Assembly: GCF_030936135.1 (NCBI RefSeq)
Contig: NC_082618.1
Location: 6,731,034 to 6,795,033 of the forward strand
Length of the DNA stretch: 64,000 bases
DNA from: Gavia stellata
Lineage: Eukaryota; Chordata; Aves; Gaviiformes; Gaviidae
Reading direction: 5' to 3'
Part shown: one piece after another, positions 40,562 to 50,100 of the stretch
Position numbering within the stretch: position 1 is the stretch's first letter
Layout of the letters: every line of letters begins with the position of its first letter
Notes under the pieces: generated by a model
Seen by the model: the letters and a program-made list of their open reading frames with translations, nothing else
Told to the model about the DNA's origin: nothing
Databases searched by the model: none
Translations under genes and position numbers: made by a program

Positions 40562-40679
40562 TACTTTATCATATTATAGCAAATTATAGGAGTGCTCAGC
40601 ATGTTTATTAAAAATATGTTGCGTAACGGAAAGTCATTCCTTAATGCAGTGAAGTGACAAAACCAGAGCCAGTTGTTGG

Positions 40680-40855
40680 GGTTTTTTTGAGAGAGAATTT
40701 TAATACATGTATAAGCAAAAGAGTGTAACTGTTACTATTTCTTAACATCGTAGGGCAGAAAAATAGGTAGTCTTTACAAACGCTAGTCCCCAAGCTCACG
40801 CGCATGTTTTATCGGATTCCTTCTTCCTCAGACAAGATGTTTTCAGCATAAACAC
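40680..40855 (-). ncRNA. SNHG29: SNHG29 homologue exon 5 (terminal)
   Basis: The acceptor on the minus strand reads TTGTATTACAG followed by GTGTTTATGC. The exon ends shortly after an ATTAAA signal (40704-40699 on the minus strand). A further AATAAA lies about 100 bases beyond. The acceptor is about 70 bases downstream of the SNORD65 3' end, the spacing typical of efficiently processed vertebrate C/D snoRNAs. Confidence 0.65.
40699..40704 (-). terminator. ATTAAA polyadenylation signal for the SNHG29 homologue
   Basis: A common AATAAA variant on the minus strand, about 150 bases into the terminal exon. An alternative AATAAA lies further downstream near 40,605. Confidence 0.45.
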
Positions 40856-40923
40856 CTGTAATACAACAGCATAAATAAGTTAGCCATTCAACACTAAGTA
40901 TTAACCCATTTGTTAATGTAAAG

Positions 40924-41008
40924 GATATCATCAGAACAACCTTTGCTCACCACCAGTCAATCTGCCGGTAATTCCAGCAATTTTTGGTTAGTTTCATCAT
41001 ATGATATC
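40924..41008 (-). ncRNA. SNORD65: SNORD65 (C/D-box snoRNA, 18S rRNA methylation guide)
   Basis: On the minus strand a perfect C box ATGATGA (41000-40994) and D box CTGA (40934-40931) are closed by a perfect 7-bp terminal stem, GATATCA with TGATATC. The internal guide GCTGGAATTACCG is complementary over 13 nucleotides to the conserved 18S rRNA segment CGGTAATTCCAGC. That is the region where SNORD65 (HBII-135) directs 2'-O-methylation in human, reported at U627. The RNA would assemble with fibrillarin, NOP56, NOP58 and SNU13 in the nucleolus. It lies in the fourth intron of the host gene, about 70 bases upstream of the next acceptor, as expected for splicing-coupled release. The box D' is degenerate. 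The rRNA match is from memory of the vertebrate 18S sequence. Confidence 0.9.
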
Positions 41009-41290
41009 TTGAGGTAAATATATTTCTAGCAGAAGCAAGACCTTTATCCCTTGCTCTACAGTGCTGTCAGCAAAACCAGCGCAGAAGACAGCTGCTCTTA
41101 TACGTTTACTGCCCATATTTTAGTCTCAAAGTATTTTTTGGCCTAGAACTTCATTAATTATACTTTTAGAGCTAAGAATACACAGAAATAGAAACATAGC
41201 CAATGAGAATGTTGTCACTAGGTAATGTTTCTGAGACTGTATCCAAAAAACATCACGTTCAACTAACAGCACACCAAATACTAAACTCAC

Positions 41291-41347
41291 CCAGAAGAAT
41301 TCTCCTGCTCTTGCTGTCTCACTGCCTTCCACAGGACTTGTGAAGAT
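41291..41347 (-). ncRNA. SNHG29: SNHG29 homologue exon 4
   Basis: A 57-base exon on the minus strand, preceded by GATGTTAACAG and followed by the donor GTGAGT. It separates the hairpin-bearing third intron from the SNORD65 intron. The acceptor has a poor pyrimidine tract, so this exon is less certain than its neighbours. Confidence 0.55.
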
Positions 41348-41541
41348 CTGTTAACATCAGTTGGTAGACATTAGTAACAATGAGTACATGGCAGCCGAGA
41401 CCTACAAGCTATACCTAAACATAGTAATACCAGGAAATAAGTATCAGGTTTTAAATTTTGAGGAAGAGAGGAGGGAAAGCAGATTGATTCAAGCTAGGAA
41501 GTACAAACCGACAAAATATGCTTCTCGCATTTCTGGCAGCC

Positions 41542-41577
41542 TATAAAGCTCATTCATTCTCAACTTAGAGCTTTATA
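41542..41577. repeat. Perfect 10-bp inverted repeat in SNHG29 homologue intron 3
   Basis: TATAAAGCTC (41542-41551) and GAGCTTTATA (41568-41577) pair perfectly around a 16-base loop. No C or D box suits it as a third C/D snoRNA. Confidence 0.85.
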
Positions 41578-41618
41578 CCAGGTGGAATCTATGTGGTCCA
41601 GTGAAATTCATCACTTAC

Positions 41619-41695
41619 CTTCACATTAGGGCCATCTCCAAAGAGCGACCTGCTCCCACTCCTATTGTGTCACATTTATCCAGAAAGAGCAGGTT
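41619..41695 (-). ncRNA. SNHG29: SNHG29 homologue exon 3
   Basis: A 77-base exon with acceptor TTTATCTGCAG and donor GTAAGT on the minus strand. It lies immediately downstream of the SNORD49-bearing intron. Confidence 0.68.
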
Positions 41696-41836
41696 CTGCA
41701 GATAAAGTAAAACATATGGATGTGAAGCCATGTTAGGTATTACAAGAGCACTTTTCACAGAAAACATGTATAAATACAAGTCGCCCAAATAGTTCTAGAA
41801 AACAAATTTCTAGAACTCAAACTCTGCATGCATGTA

Positions 41837-41920
41837 GCTGTATTTCAGACAAATAAGAAGGTTATCGTCAGTTCTCGCATCTGACGGCACTTCCTATTCA
41901 GGGTTATCATCATCAACAGC
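41837..41920 (-). ncRNA. SNORD49: SNORD49 (U49 C/D-box snoRNA, 28S rRNA methylation guide)
   Basis: On the minus strand the C box ATGATGA (41913-41907), an internal CTGA and the D box CTGA (41848-41845) are closed by a GCTGT/ACAGC terminal stem. The core 'aataggaagtgccgtcagat' followed by GCGAGAACTGACGA is nearly identical to the human SNORD49A core, which makes the identification firm. U49 guides 2'-O-methylation of 28S rRNA (reported at C4426), and the stretch ATAGGAAG is complementary to CTTCCTAT in that 28S region. It lies in the second intron of the host gene, about 140 bases upstream of the next acceptor. Human carries two copies, 49A and 49B. I found only one here. Confidence 0.94.
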
Positions 41921-42214
41921 CAACAACTTTTGTATTTCATTACTTAAAACACAGTAATTGTTTCATCTTGAACCAACAGTTGTACGTTTTCCCCTTTGTT
42001 TACAAAAGGCATTAGCTCTGTTAGCTTAATGGTACGTAAAATTAGTTTTAATTAGTTCTTAAATAATTAACTTGCTTTAAGGTGTAATTGTTACAGGTTA
42101 TTTTCAACTAACCGTTCTGTATCTAACTGCTTTACATCATTAGCATGTAAGTAAAGGCCTGGAACTTTCTTAACAACTTTGCACACATTAGTACAAAATA
42201 AAACTTTAACTTAC

Positions 42215-42238
42215 TCTTTACTTCAAGACATCTTTCTG
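42215..42238 (-). ncRNA. SNHG29: SNHG29 homologue exon 2 (24-nt microexon)
   Basis: It is preceded by a strong acceptor, CTTTTATTCCCACAG, and followed by GTAAGT on the minus strand. In the frame opened by the ATG of exon 1 it supplies four codons and TGA. A weaker alternative donor GTAAAG lies within the exon. Confidence 0.62.
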
Positions 42239-42929
42239 CTGTGGGAATAAAAGCAAAAGAAGCATTATTACAATACTCTTCAGCATTCATTTTAGAAAAT
42301 TATAAAGGTTTATCCAGGAAAAAACAAACCAAACCCAGAACCTCACTGCCAACAGTCTGCTTGTAATTCCACCCATGTTTGTGTTGGTATCATGAATCAC
42401 TAAAATATTTATATCAGACATCTTTTAGTAGCCAACAATCCTCTCTGAAGTGTTTGCAGTCAGGAAACTGCAATCTCCCTTACACGGCTTGCCAGACTGC
42501 ATTTACCAAAAGGGCAATTTTGAAATTGAAATTCCACCCAACTCCAATTCTCAGGTTGTAAAGTTCATCGCGCAGAAAGGGTCTGGCACATTTAACAACC
42601 AAAGAAGTGACCTGTTTGCTAACAACAGCGCCATAAAAATAAAAATCCATAGAAAGCATACGACTGCCAAGCACTAACCACAGAAGCGTTCCCTCCACAG
42701 CCCCCGCAGAGCTCTGAGCTCGGCAGGGCCCTGTCCCAGCGGTACGTGACGCTGTCAGCAGCAAGGGACCAGCCTGAAAGCAGCCAGGAGGCTCGTGAGG
42801 AGGAAGTACCCCGAAGGGGAACAGGCTTCACCCTCACAGCCTTTCACTGCAGCTCCACGAGCCAGCCACGGGCAGCAGCACCCCGCCTGCAGCTGGGGCA
42901 GCAACCAGCAGCAATACCCGGCGTTACCT

Positions 42930-43480
42930 CACACACACAGCAAGCTCCCGGGCCTCCCAACCCGGCCCGGCCCCTTTTCACTTACCGGGGAGCCGTTTCA
43001 GCAGCCCCAGCGTAGTTCTGGGCCTCCCCGCGGGGTCGCGGCGACCGGGAGCGCCCGGTGCCCGCCGCCATGGCCGGCCTGCGGGGACAAGAGGAGTCAG
43101 GCGCCACATGCTCCGAGGCCACACCCCCTCCCCTGCGCGCGGCACTCGGGCCGCACGTCACGAGCGGCGCGCCCCCCCGCCCCGAATGGTCGGGCCCAGC
43201 CCGAGCGGCCCTGGGGACAGGGAGGCACGGCGGACGCCACCACTGCCGGGAGGTGGGGGCCTTCCTCTCAGCTCCGTGGCGGGAAGGCACCCGCTAAAAG
43301 ACAAGGGCATCTCGCTCCGCAAGCCGGGCCTCCGCCTCCTCCCTGCCCGCCTTACACAAGGCCCCACCGGCCCCAGCCCCGCGCAGGAGGCCCACACGCC
43401 TCACCTCACCCGCCGCTAGGCACGCAGGACGAAAGGGCGGGAAGAGCGGCGGCGGCCGCTTATGAAGGCTTGGGACGTAC
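42930..43480 (-). promoter_or_regulatory. CpG-island promoter of the SNHG29 homologue, with CRE-like site
   Basis: A sharp GC- and CpG-rich island in otherwise AT-rich sequence covers the first exon and about 380 bases upstream. On the minus strand TGACGT (43160-43155), a CREB/ATF-type core, lies about 60 bases upstream of the proposed TOP start. No TATA box was seen. Long plus-strand open frames across the island are a by-product of its base composition. Confidence 0.75.
42986..43096 (-). ncRNA. SNHG29: SNHG29 homologue exon 1, with possible short ORF
   Basis: The exon ends at the donor CCCCG|GTAAGT. The proposed start CTCCTCTTGTCCCC is a pyrimidine-rich 5'TOP-like sequence. An ATG in strong Kozak context (GGCCATGG) at 43071-43069 opens 28 full codons to the donor (first residues MAAGTGRSRSPRPRG), and the frame closes in exon 2 for about 33 residues. 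The stop lies well upstream of the last junctions, so the message would be an NMD substrate, as for other snoRNA host RNAs. A TCCCCGCAG string just upstream of the ATG resembles an acceptor, so an upstream first exon is an alternative. Confidence 0.65.
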
Positions 43481-46400
43481 CACCCCGCGGCGGGGGGGCG
43501 GGCCGTGCCACTGCTCCAGCAAGCCGGGGGTGGGCCGAAGCGTCCGTTTCCTGCCGTGCGGCGCGGGAGGGAGCCGGGCCCTCGGGCTTCTCTCAGCCTC
43601 GCTGGGCCGGCAGGACCCTAATTTTAGGCACATCTCTACTCGTCTGAAAGCAGGAAAGTGGGTTCATTAAACTTGGGCTGGGACAGGCTACACCTCGAAG
43701 CAGGGACCCTCACTTCGCCCCCAGGAAGGCACAAGCCCCGCTGCGGGCAGCCAAGGGAGCACCCCCGGGCCCTTCACCAGCGAGCAGCACTGTCCTTCAC
43801 GGTGTGTGTGCCAGCAACACTGGATAGGTCAGTCTGATTTCAGACCACTTCTATTTGAAATACAACAGCTGTTTAAATAAAAGTTCAATTATTTTCACAT
43901 TATAATGTTATCTTGAACTGAAAATAAGGGGGGTTTTGCTTTCCGTTTTCTCTGTTAAGCACATTGACCATCATATCAAAAAAACCCCTCACTTTCAAGC
44001 CTCACCAACGCCACACGTTCAGAATCTGCCTGAGGACTGCTGCAGGCACAGAGCCCGTAGCCCCCACGACGATTTCTTTTGCACAATGTAACAGGCGCCT
44101 GAACCATTTACCAAAAAAATACCTTTTTAAAACAGCAAAAACTTCCTAGAAGAAAGACCAGGGTGGTCCTGTAACGAGACACCTAAAATTCAGAACTATT
44201 TTTTCCTCTCAGGCATAGATCGTCCAGCAAAAGCCAAAGCCAAACTTCTCCTTCTTGCAAATTTTCAACATAAGTTCATTTTAATAAAATACATAGGTTG
44301 CACATCTCAGTATTAGAACTTTAATTTCTGCATCAAATTCCTTGAAGGTAATAACATCTATGAGTTCAGTGAAAAATCAAGAACGCATCAGCTAAGAGCA
44401 AAACAGCTGACCACAAAGAGAAGGGGACTTCAACAAAATTCTCTATGCAAGCTCTCTCTAGGTCAAATGGATTTAAGTTAACCATGTTGAGGAAAAAGCA
44501 TTCACTAAAGAGTCAGTGCTCATTTTTCATTATCAAAACCCAGCAGTTCATGTTCAGGTAACTAAGGAAGACCAAAGCTAGAATTCCTGACCACCAGCAA
44601 ACACTTTTCAAGGCATCTCTGTACATCATCAAAAATCAAAACCAGGCAAACACTCAATTACCAAAAAACCTCTCTGTAAGTCCCTTCAACAGTAAACCTC
44701 TATTTTGTTGCAGCTAAGCTACCATGGCCTCATTAACACACATAACCCTCCCCCCAAACCATAAACACAACGGACACCAAATAACATGGAGGCATTTGTA
44801 AAGGCATATTTATGGCTACCTGGAAGACAGAACCAGTGTTAAGGACGACTCCTCCTCAAACGCAAGCTTTTGCCTCGCTCTTCTTGATGCCACACATCCA
44901 TTAGTTCAGATCTTTTGTATCAGTTGAAGAGATTCTCTATTCCCATTCTGTCCTTCACCAGGCTCAAGTTATGAATATTTATGAAAAAATTACATAAGTT
45001 TATGAATATTTATGGCAACACAGTGGTTATCAGCAACGTTAACAGTAGAACACAACCAGCTGCTGAGCTTAAAAACATGCAAGGGTTCATAACAATGCAG
45101 AAGCCTGTCTTCATAGACCAGGTGCATGATTCATATCTACCATCTCCTTTCAGGAAAAAGAAAGGTCATAACGGATTCAAAGCAGTAATACAACACAAAG
45201 GTTTACTGGCAAAAAGACACTGGTTAAATAAATTTTATCAGGATCTTGAGAAACGGGTACGGTAGGGGTATGATTCCATCTGAAAGCTTTGGAAGGGATA
45301 TTAATGAAAGCACACGTTAAATGCATTATTACAGTGATCAGACGTTGCAGTCATTTACTCTCAACAGTCCTTTTATGAGACATATTTATATATTCAATAA
45401 TTAAATATAAAATCAAGGATGAGTGTCACAAAACAAGGAAATAATAGGGCTTGAAGCCCAGTCAGTCCCCAGATTACCCTTCTAGTCACTGTACCTTTCA
45501 TTTTTACCTTTAATTTTACATGCTGCTATTCTTACACATCATAAAGCAATACGAAAAGTTAATTGCAGATTCCTTGCTTTTGTGAAGCCTCAAACCTACT
45601 TCAACTCAGTACAAAAATAGGGGGAAAAAAGATAAAACATTGTTTGTTAAAAAGCAGAAAGGGGAAGAGAGATTCATAGACATTTGGGACTGACAGAACC
45701 TAGGAAATAGGAACAATGCAAACAAATTTTCAGACTATCAAAATGTAGCAGACAATGTTTTTGCTACCTGTTCTGTTTACCAGAATGCGATGTGCTAGCA
45801 TTATTCCTTATTTAGAATTATTGGCAATCAAAATAAATGCCATAGGCAACAAGAAGAAAAAATTGCAGTTGCACACGGATCAAACCTTTTTCCTACCTAG
45901 AGAGGGTATGCGGGTAAAAAAAGCTGAATGTAACAAGTCAACCATGTGCACATCCACATGTACTGTACAGTAAGAACATTCAAAAATATTGACATGAGAC
46001 AGCAATCCTATAGTTTTCCTTTTCTCTTTCAGTTATATATACATATATAGTTAAACAGCACATAGGAAAACACCACTATAGCTTTCACCGTGGCCAACAG
46101 GAAAATTCTCACAAATATAAAAGTGTATGTTTTTAAATTGTTAGATTCCTTCAAAACATAATACAGATGAAATGAAAGAAATAGAATTTCTCACCATGTA
46201 ACAAAAAAAAAAAATTAAACCCTCAGGAATTTACACAATTCTCAAACATTCAACTTCGCAGTCTTGAACATCTCAATCCCTGCTACAGCAGAACATAGCA
46301 TCACCAAAATAAATGAGCAGAATTCCTTGAGAGCAGTGATGCTACTCGGATACTATGTGAAATTTCACTGTACTAAAACATGTAACTTAGTTTTACATTC

Positions 46401-46939
46401 AGTATTTTGGAGGAAGGGAACATGATAGTCCCTTCAGGCTTCATCCTTGCTGGCTGCCTACCCAGGAAGCATTATTGTTACTACTTCAAGAGGAAAGGAA
46501 AGGTGCTGGTAAGAGCCAGAAGGGCAAGGCAATGACACTCATTATGAAATGCCCTGTTCTTTGGATGAACTGTGTAAAATATTTTGTTAAAAGGCTCCAT
46601 GTTAAAAATATTAAGAACAAAAAGGTCGTCTTAAAAATACAGAGCATTTCTGCCTCTTCTTTTAAGTTCAAAGCTTGGGGGAAAGTGTTTTGCTAGAATT
46701 AACTACAGGTTTGCTGTAATAAACATGTATGACAATGCCCTACATGACCCAGGGCCAACCACAGACTCCAGACAAACGTGATTGCTTTACGTTTCAAGTG
46801 GTATATCTCTATTTTTGTATAAAAGGAAGAGACACTTCTGGAACCTTCACTGCAGTCTTTGCCAGTGTCCAGCTTTTGGGCAAAGGAAATCTTGCCACAC
46901 TGCAGAGTCACAATCTTGAGGAACAGAATGTAAAACCAA
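43481..46939 (-). other. NCBP3: NCBP3 3' untranslated region and 3' flank
   Basis: AT-rich sequence following the NCBP3 stop on the minus strand, ending at the CpG island of the next gene. No protein or structured RNA was recognised. Candidate ATTAAA polyadenylation signals on the minus strand lie at 45514-45509, 44325-44320 and 44285-44280. No clear AATAAA was found, so the 3' UTR could be anywhere from about 1.4 to 2.7 kb. Confidence 0.5.
44970..45014. repeat. 14-bp direct repeat, two copies
   Basis: The string TATGAATATTTATG occurs at 44970-44983 and 45001-45014 in the NCBP3 3' flank. Confidence 0.85.
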
Positions 46940-47175
46940 TCATGATTCAGTGTCTGATCCAGAACTGCTTTCTCGGCTGATTTCAATTTGTAGAGATGGT
47001 AAATTATCCAATCGACTCTTTTTTTGCCGAGACTGTTCTTTTTCCTTAATGAGAGCACCCCAAACCCGCTGGAGCTCTGAATCATCTTCCTCTGGAGATG
47101 CCACAGAGTTTTCAGGTTTATCTGAAGTCTTTTCTTGTGTCTTCGGAGCAGACCCTAATCGGGTCCATAAATTAC
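46940..47175 (-). CDS. NCBP3: NCBP3 coding exon 13 (terminal)
   Basis: Encodes residues 527-604 and TGA: the GNLWTRLGSAPK block, the ELQRVWGALIKEKEQSRQKK helix, then SRLDNLPSLQIEISRESSSG and DTES. Acceptor CTGATCAG on the minus strand. The variable middle (SDKPENSVASPEED) differs from mammals, while both ends are conserved. Confidence 0.96.
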
Positions 47176-50100
47176 CTGATCAGATGAAAAACAAATATTT
47201 AAAAAAAAAAAGTCAGGACTAAGAGGAATTCTGGAGGAAGTTTGAAGAACTTAGTCTTAAATTCACTGCATGTCTTTAAACTCCTCGTACTACTCCCACC
47301 TTAATGTTTGGCACAGAACTTACTACGCTGTGAAGCAGTAGTTGAAATTAAAATACGGGAGGCTCAGCACAGTCCTGTCCACTGTTTCCCATTTGCAGAG
47401 AATGCTACACACAGGTCTGAAGTGCCATTGCATTCATGACACTTGGTTTAGTGCCCTGTTTTGACCACAGTTTTAAAGTAGTCCTCTACTTTTAAGCATA
47501 TAAAAATATTGCTTATAAAAATACTCAGCTCAACCTACGTACATGTATTTAGATTTCAAATCTCTGAACAAACATCTGCTAAGAACAAACATCTGCTAAT
47601 TCATCTCTAATTTCACTCAACTGAACATCCTTCATTATTTTCTCCTGAAATTTCTCTTATACTCTAAAATCAAAAGGCATTGCAGTATTACATTTTCTCC
47701 ATAAAACTAACCTGACTTCTTCTCTCTGGTATCAGAGTAGAGGCCTTTTACATCTTGCTTGGGGATTCCTAACCGACTGTGTACATCTGATATTGGTTCT
47801 CGACGAGGAGCAGAGGTACTACTTGGAGGTTTAATTTCTGGAGAATGTGGTCTTTTTCCCAGTCTTTGCCGCACATCTAGGGATATTTTCAGTGATTAAA
47901 ATGACAAAAATCATGTTGCATTTACTTTAGTTCTGCCAGCTAATTTTATGCTCATTGCACAATTTGAAGAACTTGAAACTAGACAGATTCTCTGGTTTTA
48001 TCTTTTCTGCAGTCTTTTCATTAAGTCTTTCATACTCAGATTTCAGTCCTGGCAATGTCTGCAATAAAATTTATCCAGATTTCATTTTTCTTTTTTTTTT
48101 TTTTTTTGGCAATAAATTTGACATGTAATGTTTTCAGGTTGCACTATGCCCAGAAGATCAAAAAGTAAGTTATTCCACGGCTTGCTGCATTGCTATTTTA
48201 GCAGCACAGTGTGCATGTATCCTGCATGAGGTATGATTATACAAGAAATTGGCATGCCTTCAATGATTCTTTTCAGATAACAGACACCTTGCTTTAGAAT
48301 TCTAATACTGCTTGATATTTTGCAGAATAAAATGAAAAACAGAATATAAGAATCCTAAATATATTGATACTTAACCCATGATACGTGTCTTACATTCTGA
48401 AGTTTGTCTGGTTTAGCTAGATATCCCTAGTCTTAAAGAGGGTTCGAACAAAAACATAAAGGCAAAGGAAGTTATAGGACAACTTGTCAGAGCCCCAAAA
48501 ATGTTGCAGGGGGGTAAAATATACTAACATAACTTCTACATTACATCAATACAAAAAGTATCTTTCACTCATCAGTCAATAATCCTCTGAATACTACATA
48601 TGTCAGAAGTAGCTGAAATTACACATACCTGAATCAAAAAGCAATAATTAAGACCAAAAATAAACCCTGCCAAGCGAAAAATACATCCATATTCATGTAA
48701 TACATGTTATTTCATGTAAGCAGCTAGTGTTTCACATTTCATTTTGTACGTGACCCCCCCCACATGCTATGTTTCTCAGAGTCATACAGAATCTCTGCCT
48801 CAAGGAGTAAGCAAATAAAAAAGGGCAAAGTGGGGTGAAATAGAAACAGGCAAATAAGTCGGAAAAAAATAAACATCACTCTTTCACTCAAATGTACTTC
48901 ATTTTTCCCCAAAGCAATCCCCAATTCAGTCTCTTAGCGAGGAAAAATTAACTGTATGGATAAAGAAACTGCTGCTGAACAGAATTCCCTCAGGTTTGTA
49001 AGCTGCGGTGGAGCGCAGATGTGAAATGAATATATCCATTTTAATGAGCCAGTCACAATTCTGCACAATGTAAGAGTTCAAAATTACCTGATTTTACAGT
49101 GCTGTTTGGCTGACGTGACCCAGTATTATTTTGACGTTTTTCTTCTAACAGTAGTCTTACATCTGCAACTTTCTCTGATGATCCTTTACTGCCAATCCGA
49201 TTTTTGATGTTGCTGGTTGCTATGCTATCTGCTCGCATGGAATTCCTAAATAAAATAATAATAGATTTAACATCCCTTAAATGAAATTACATCTAGAACA
49301 GTTCTTAAGTCTTGTCGTATGTAAAATTACGTAATAGAAAACAGTAGTATCAGGATTTCTCTACTGAGAAACAGGGGTAAAAACATTTCTTAGAAGAGCA
49401 CATGTTCCACTCAGAATCTTAAGTTTAGCAATAATCACATTAATACCTCAGTATCCATTTCAAGGCAGGTATTGAGTTTTTGACCCAGAGGCACAGCCTT
49501 AAGGAGACAATTCAGAGCAGATAAGCAACATCAGAATTGTTAAAGGACTTGACATTATAATGAAGTATAATCATACTACTGAAGGAATGCATGTTAAAGT
49601 TATTTTATTAATCTACAATATATGCGATTTTGGTTAATATGCCCATAATGAATGTAAATTCCTTTTTGTCATCAACACTAAAGGGCTGTTATTCTGAGAA
49701 AAGAGGAAGGCGTAAAAAAAAAAGAGGAGTTCTTTCTCCCTGGCCTAGCTATGAAGTGCAAGAAGTTAATTGTGCTTGCTTGCATAAATTTCTATTGATT
49801 CCACTTTGAGCTTCATTATTATCGATAAGGATGGTTACAGATATCTGCAAAGGAAGCTATTTTTAAAAAATGTTAATTGTAATTAAAAGCCTGTATCAGT
49901 GTTTTCAGTATTTTGTATTTATTTTTAAAATATCTACTACAAAATTACATTAAGAGTTGAAAAAGCAGCTTCAACAGTTTGTCTTTAAGCTTTGACAGCT
50001 CTGTCACTAATCAAAATTTAGAATGCCTCTTCACTGATAGTTTTAAAGAATACGAAACTTTTACCTAATATTTTTCAGTTGTGATTCCACCTCATCTGCA

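Larger units (their letters stand above)
23393..40590. other. Intergenic interval between LRRC75A and the SNHG29 homologue; no gene recognised
   Basis: About 17 kb lies between two convergent 3' ends. The left part is moderately GC-rich, and from roughly 33 kb the base composition falls to AT-rich. The open frames inside (up to 179 codons at 25,839-26,378 and 140 codons at 31,615-32,037) show no recognisable protein family and no matching splice-linked partner. Small tandem repeats and inverted repeats are listed separately. An unrecognised lncRNA or distal regulatory elements cannot be excluded. Confidence 0.6.
40680..43096 (-). ncRNA. SNHG29: SNHG29 homologue (LRRC75A-AS1), spliced snoRNA host gene
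   Basis: A multi-exon minus-strand transcription unit is inferred from two intronic C/D-box snoRNAs (SNORD49 and SNORD65 types), the same guides carried by mammalian SNHG29, which also lies next to LRRC75A in tail-to-tail orientation. Five exons can be joined by consensus splice sites: 42986-43096, 42215-42238, 41619-41695, 41291-41347 and 40680-40855. Each acceptor ends in CAG or AACAG and the donors are GTAAGT or GTGAGT. The promoter is a CpG island with a CRE-like site, and the proposed start matches the 5' terminal oligopyrimidine (TOP) pattern shared by snoRNA host genes. The exons contain no long ORF, only a short one of about 33 codons across exons 1 and 2. As in other host genes, the exonic RNA is probably secondary and the introns deliver the products. 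The start and polyadenylation site are inferred, and an additional exon in the first intron is possible. Confidence 0.83.

Noticed and set aside
42683-42755. Possible extra SNHG29 exon in the first intron (GTTAGT donor, TGACAG acceptor on the minus strand)
   Set aside because: Both sites are weak and nothing else supports it. It was left out of the exon chain.
42795-43670. 291-codon plus-strand open frame across the SNHG29 CpG island
   Set aside because: Proline/arginine/alanine-rich composition with no recognisable domain. The frame is open because GC-rich sequence lacks stops, and it runs antisense to the first exon of the host gene.
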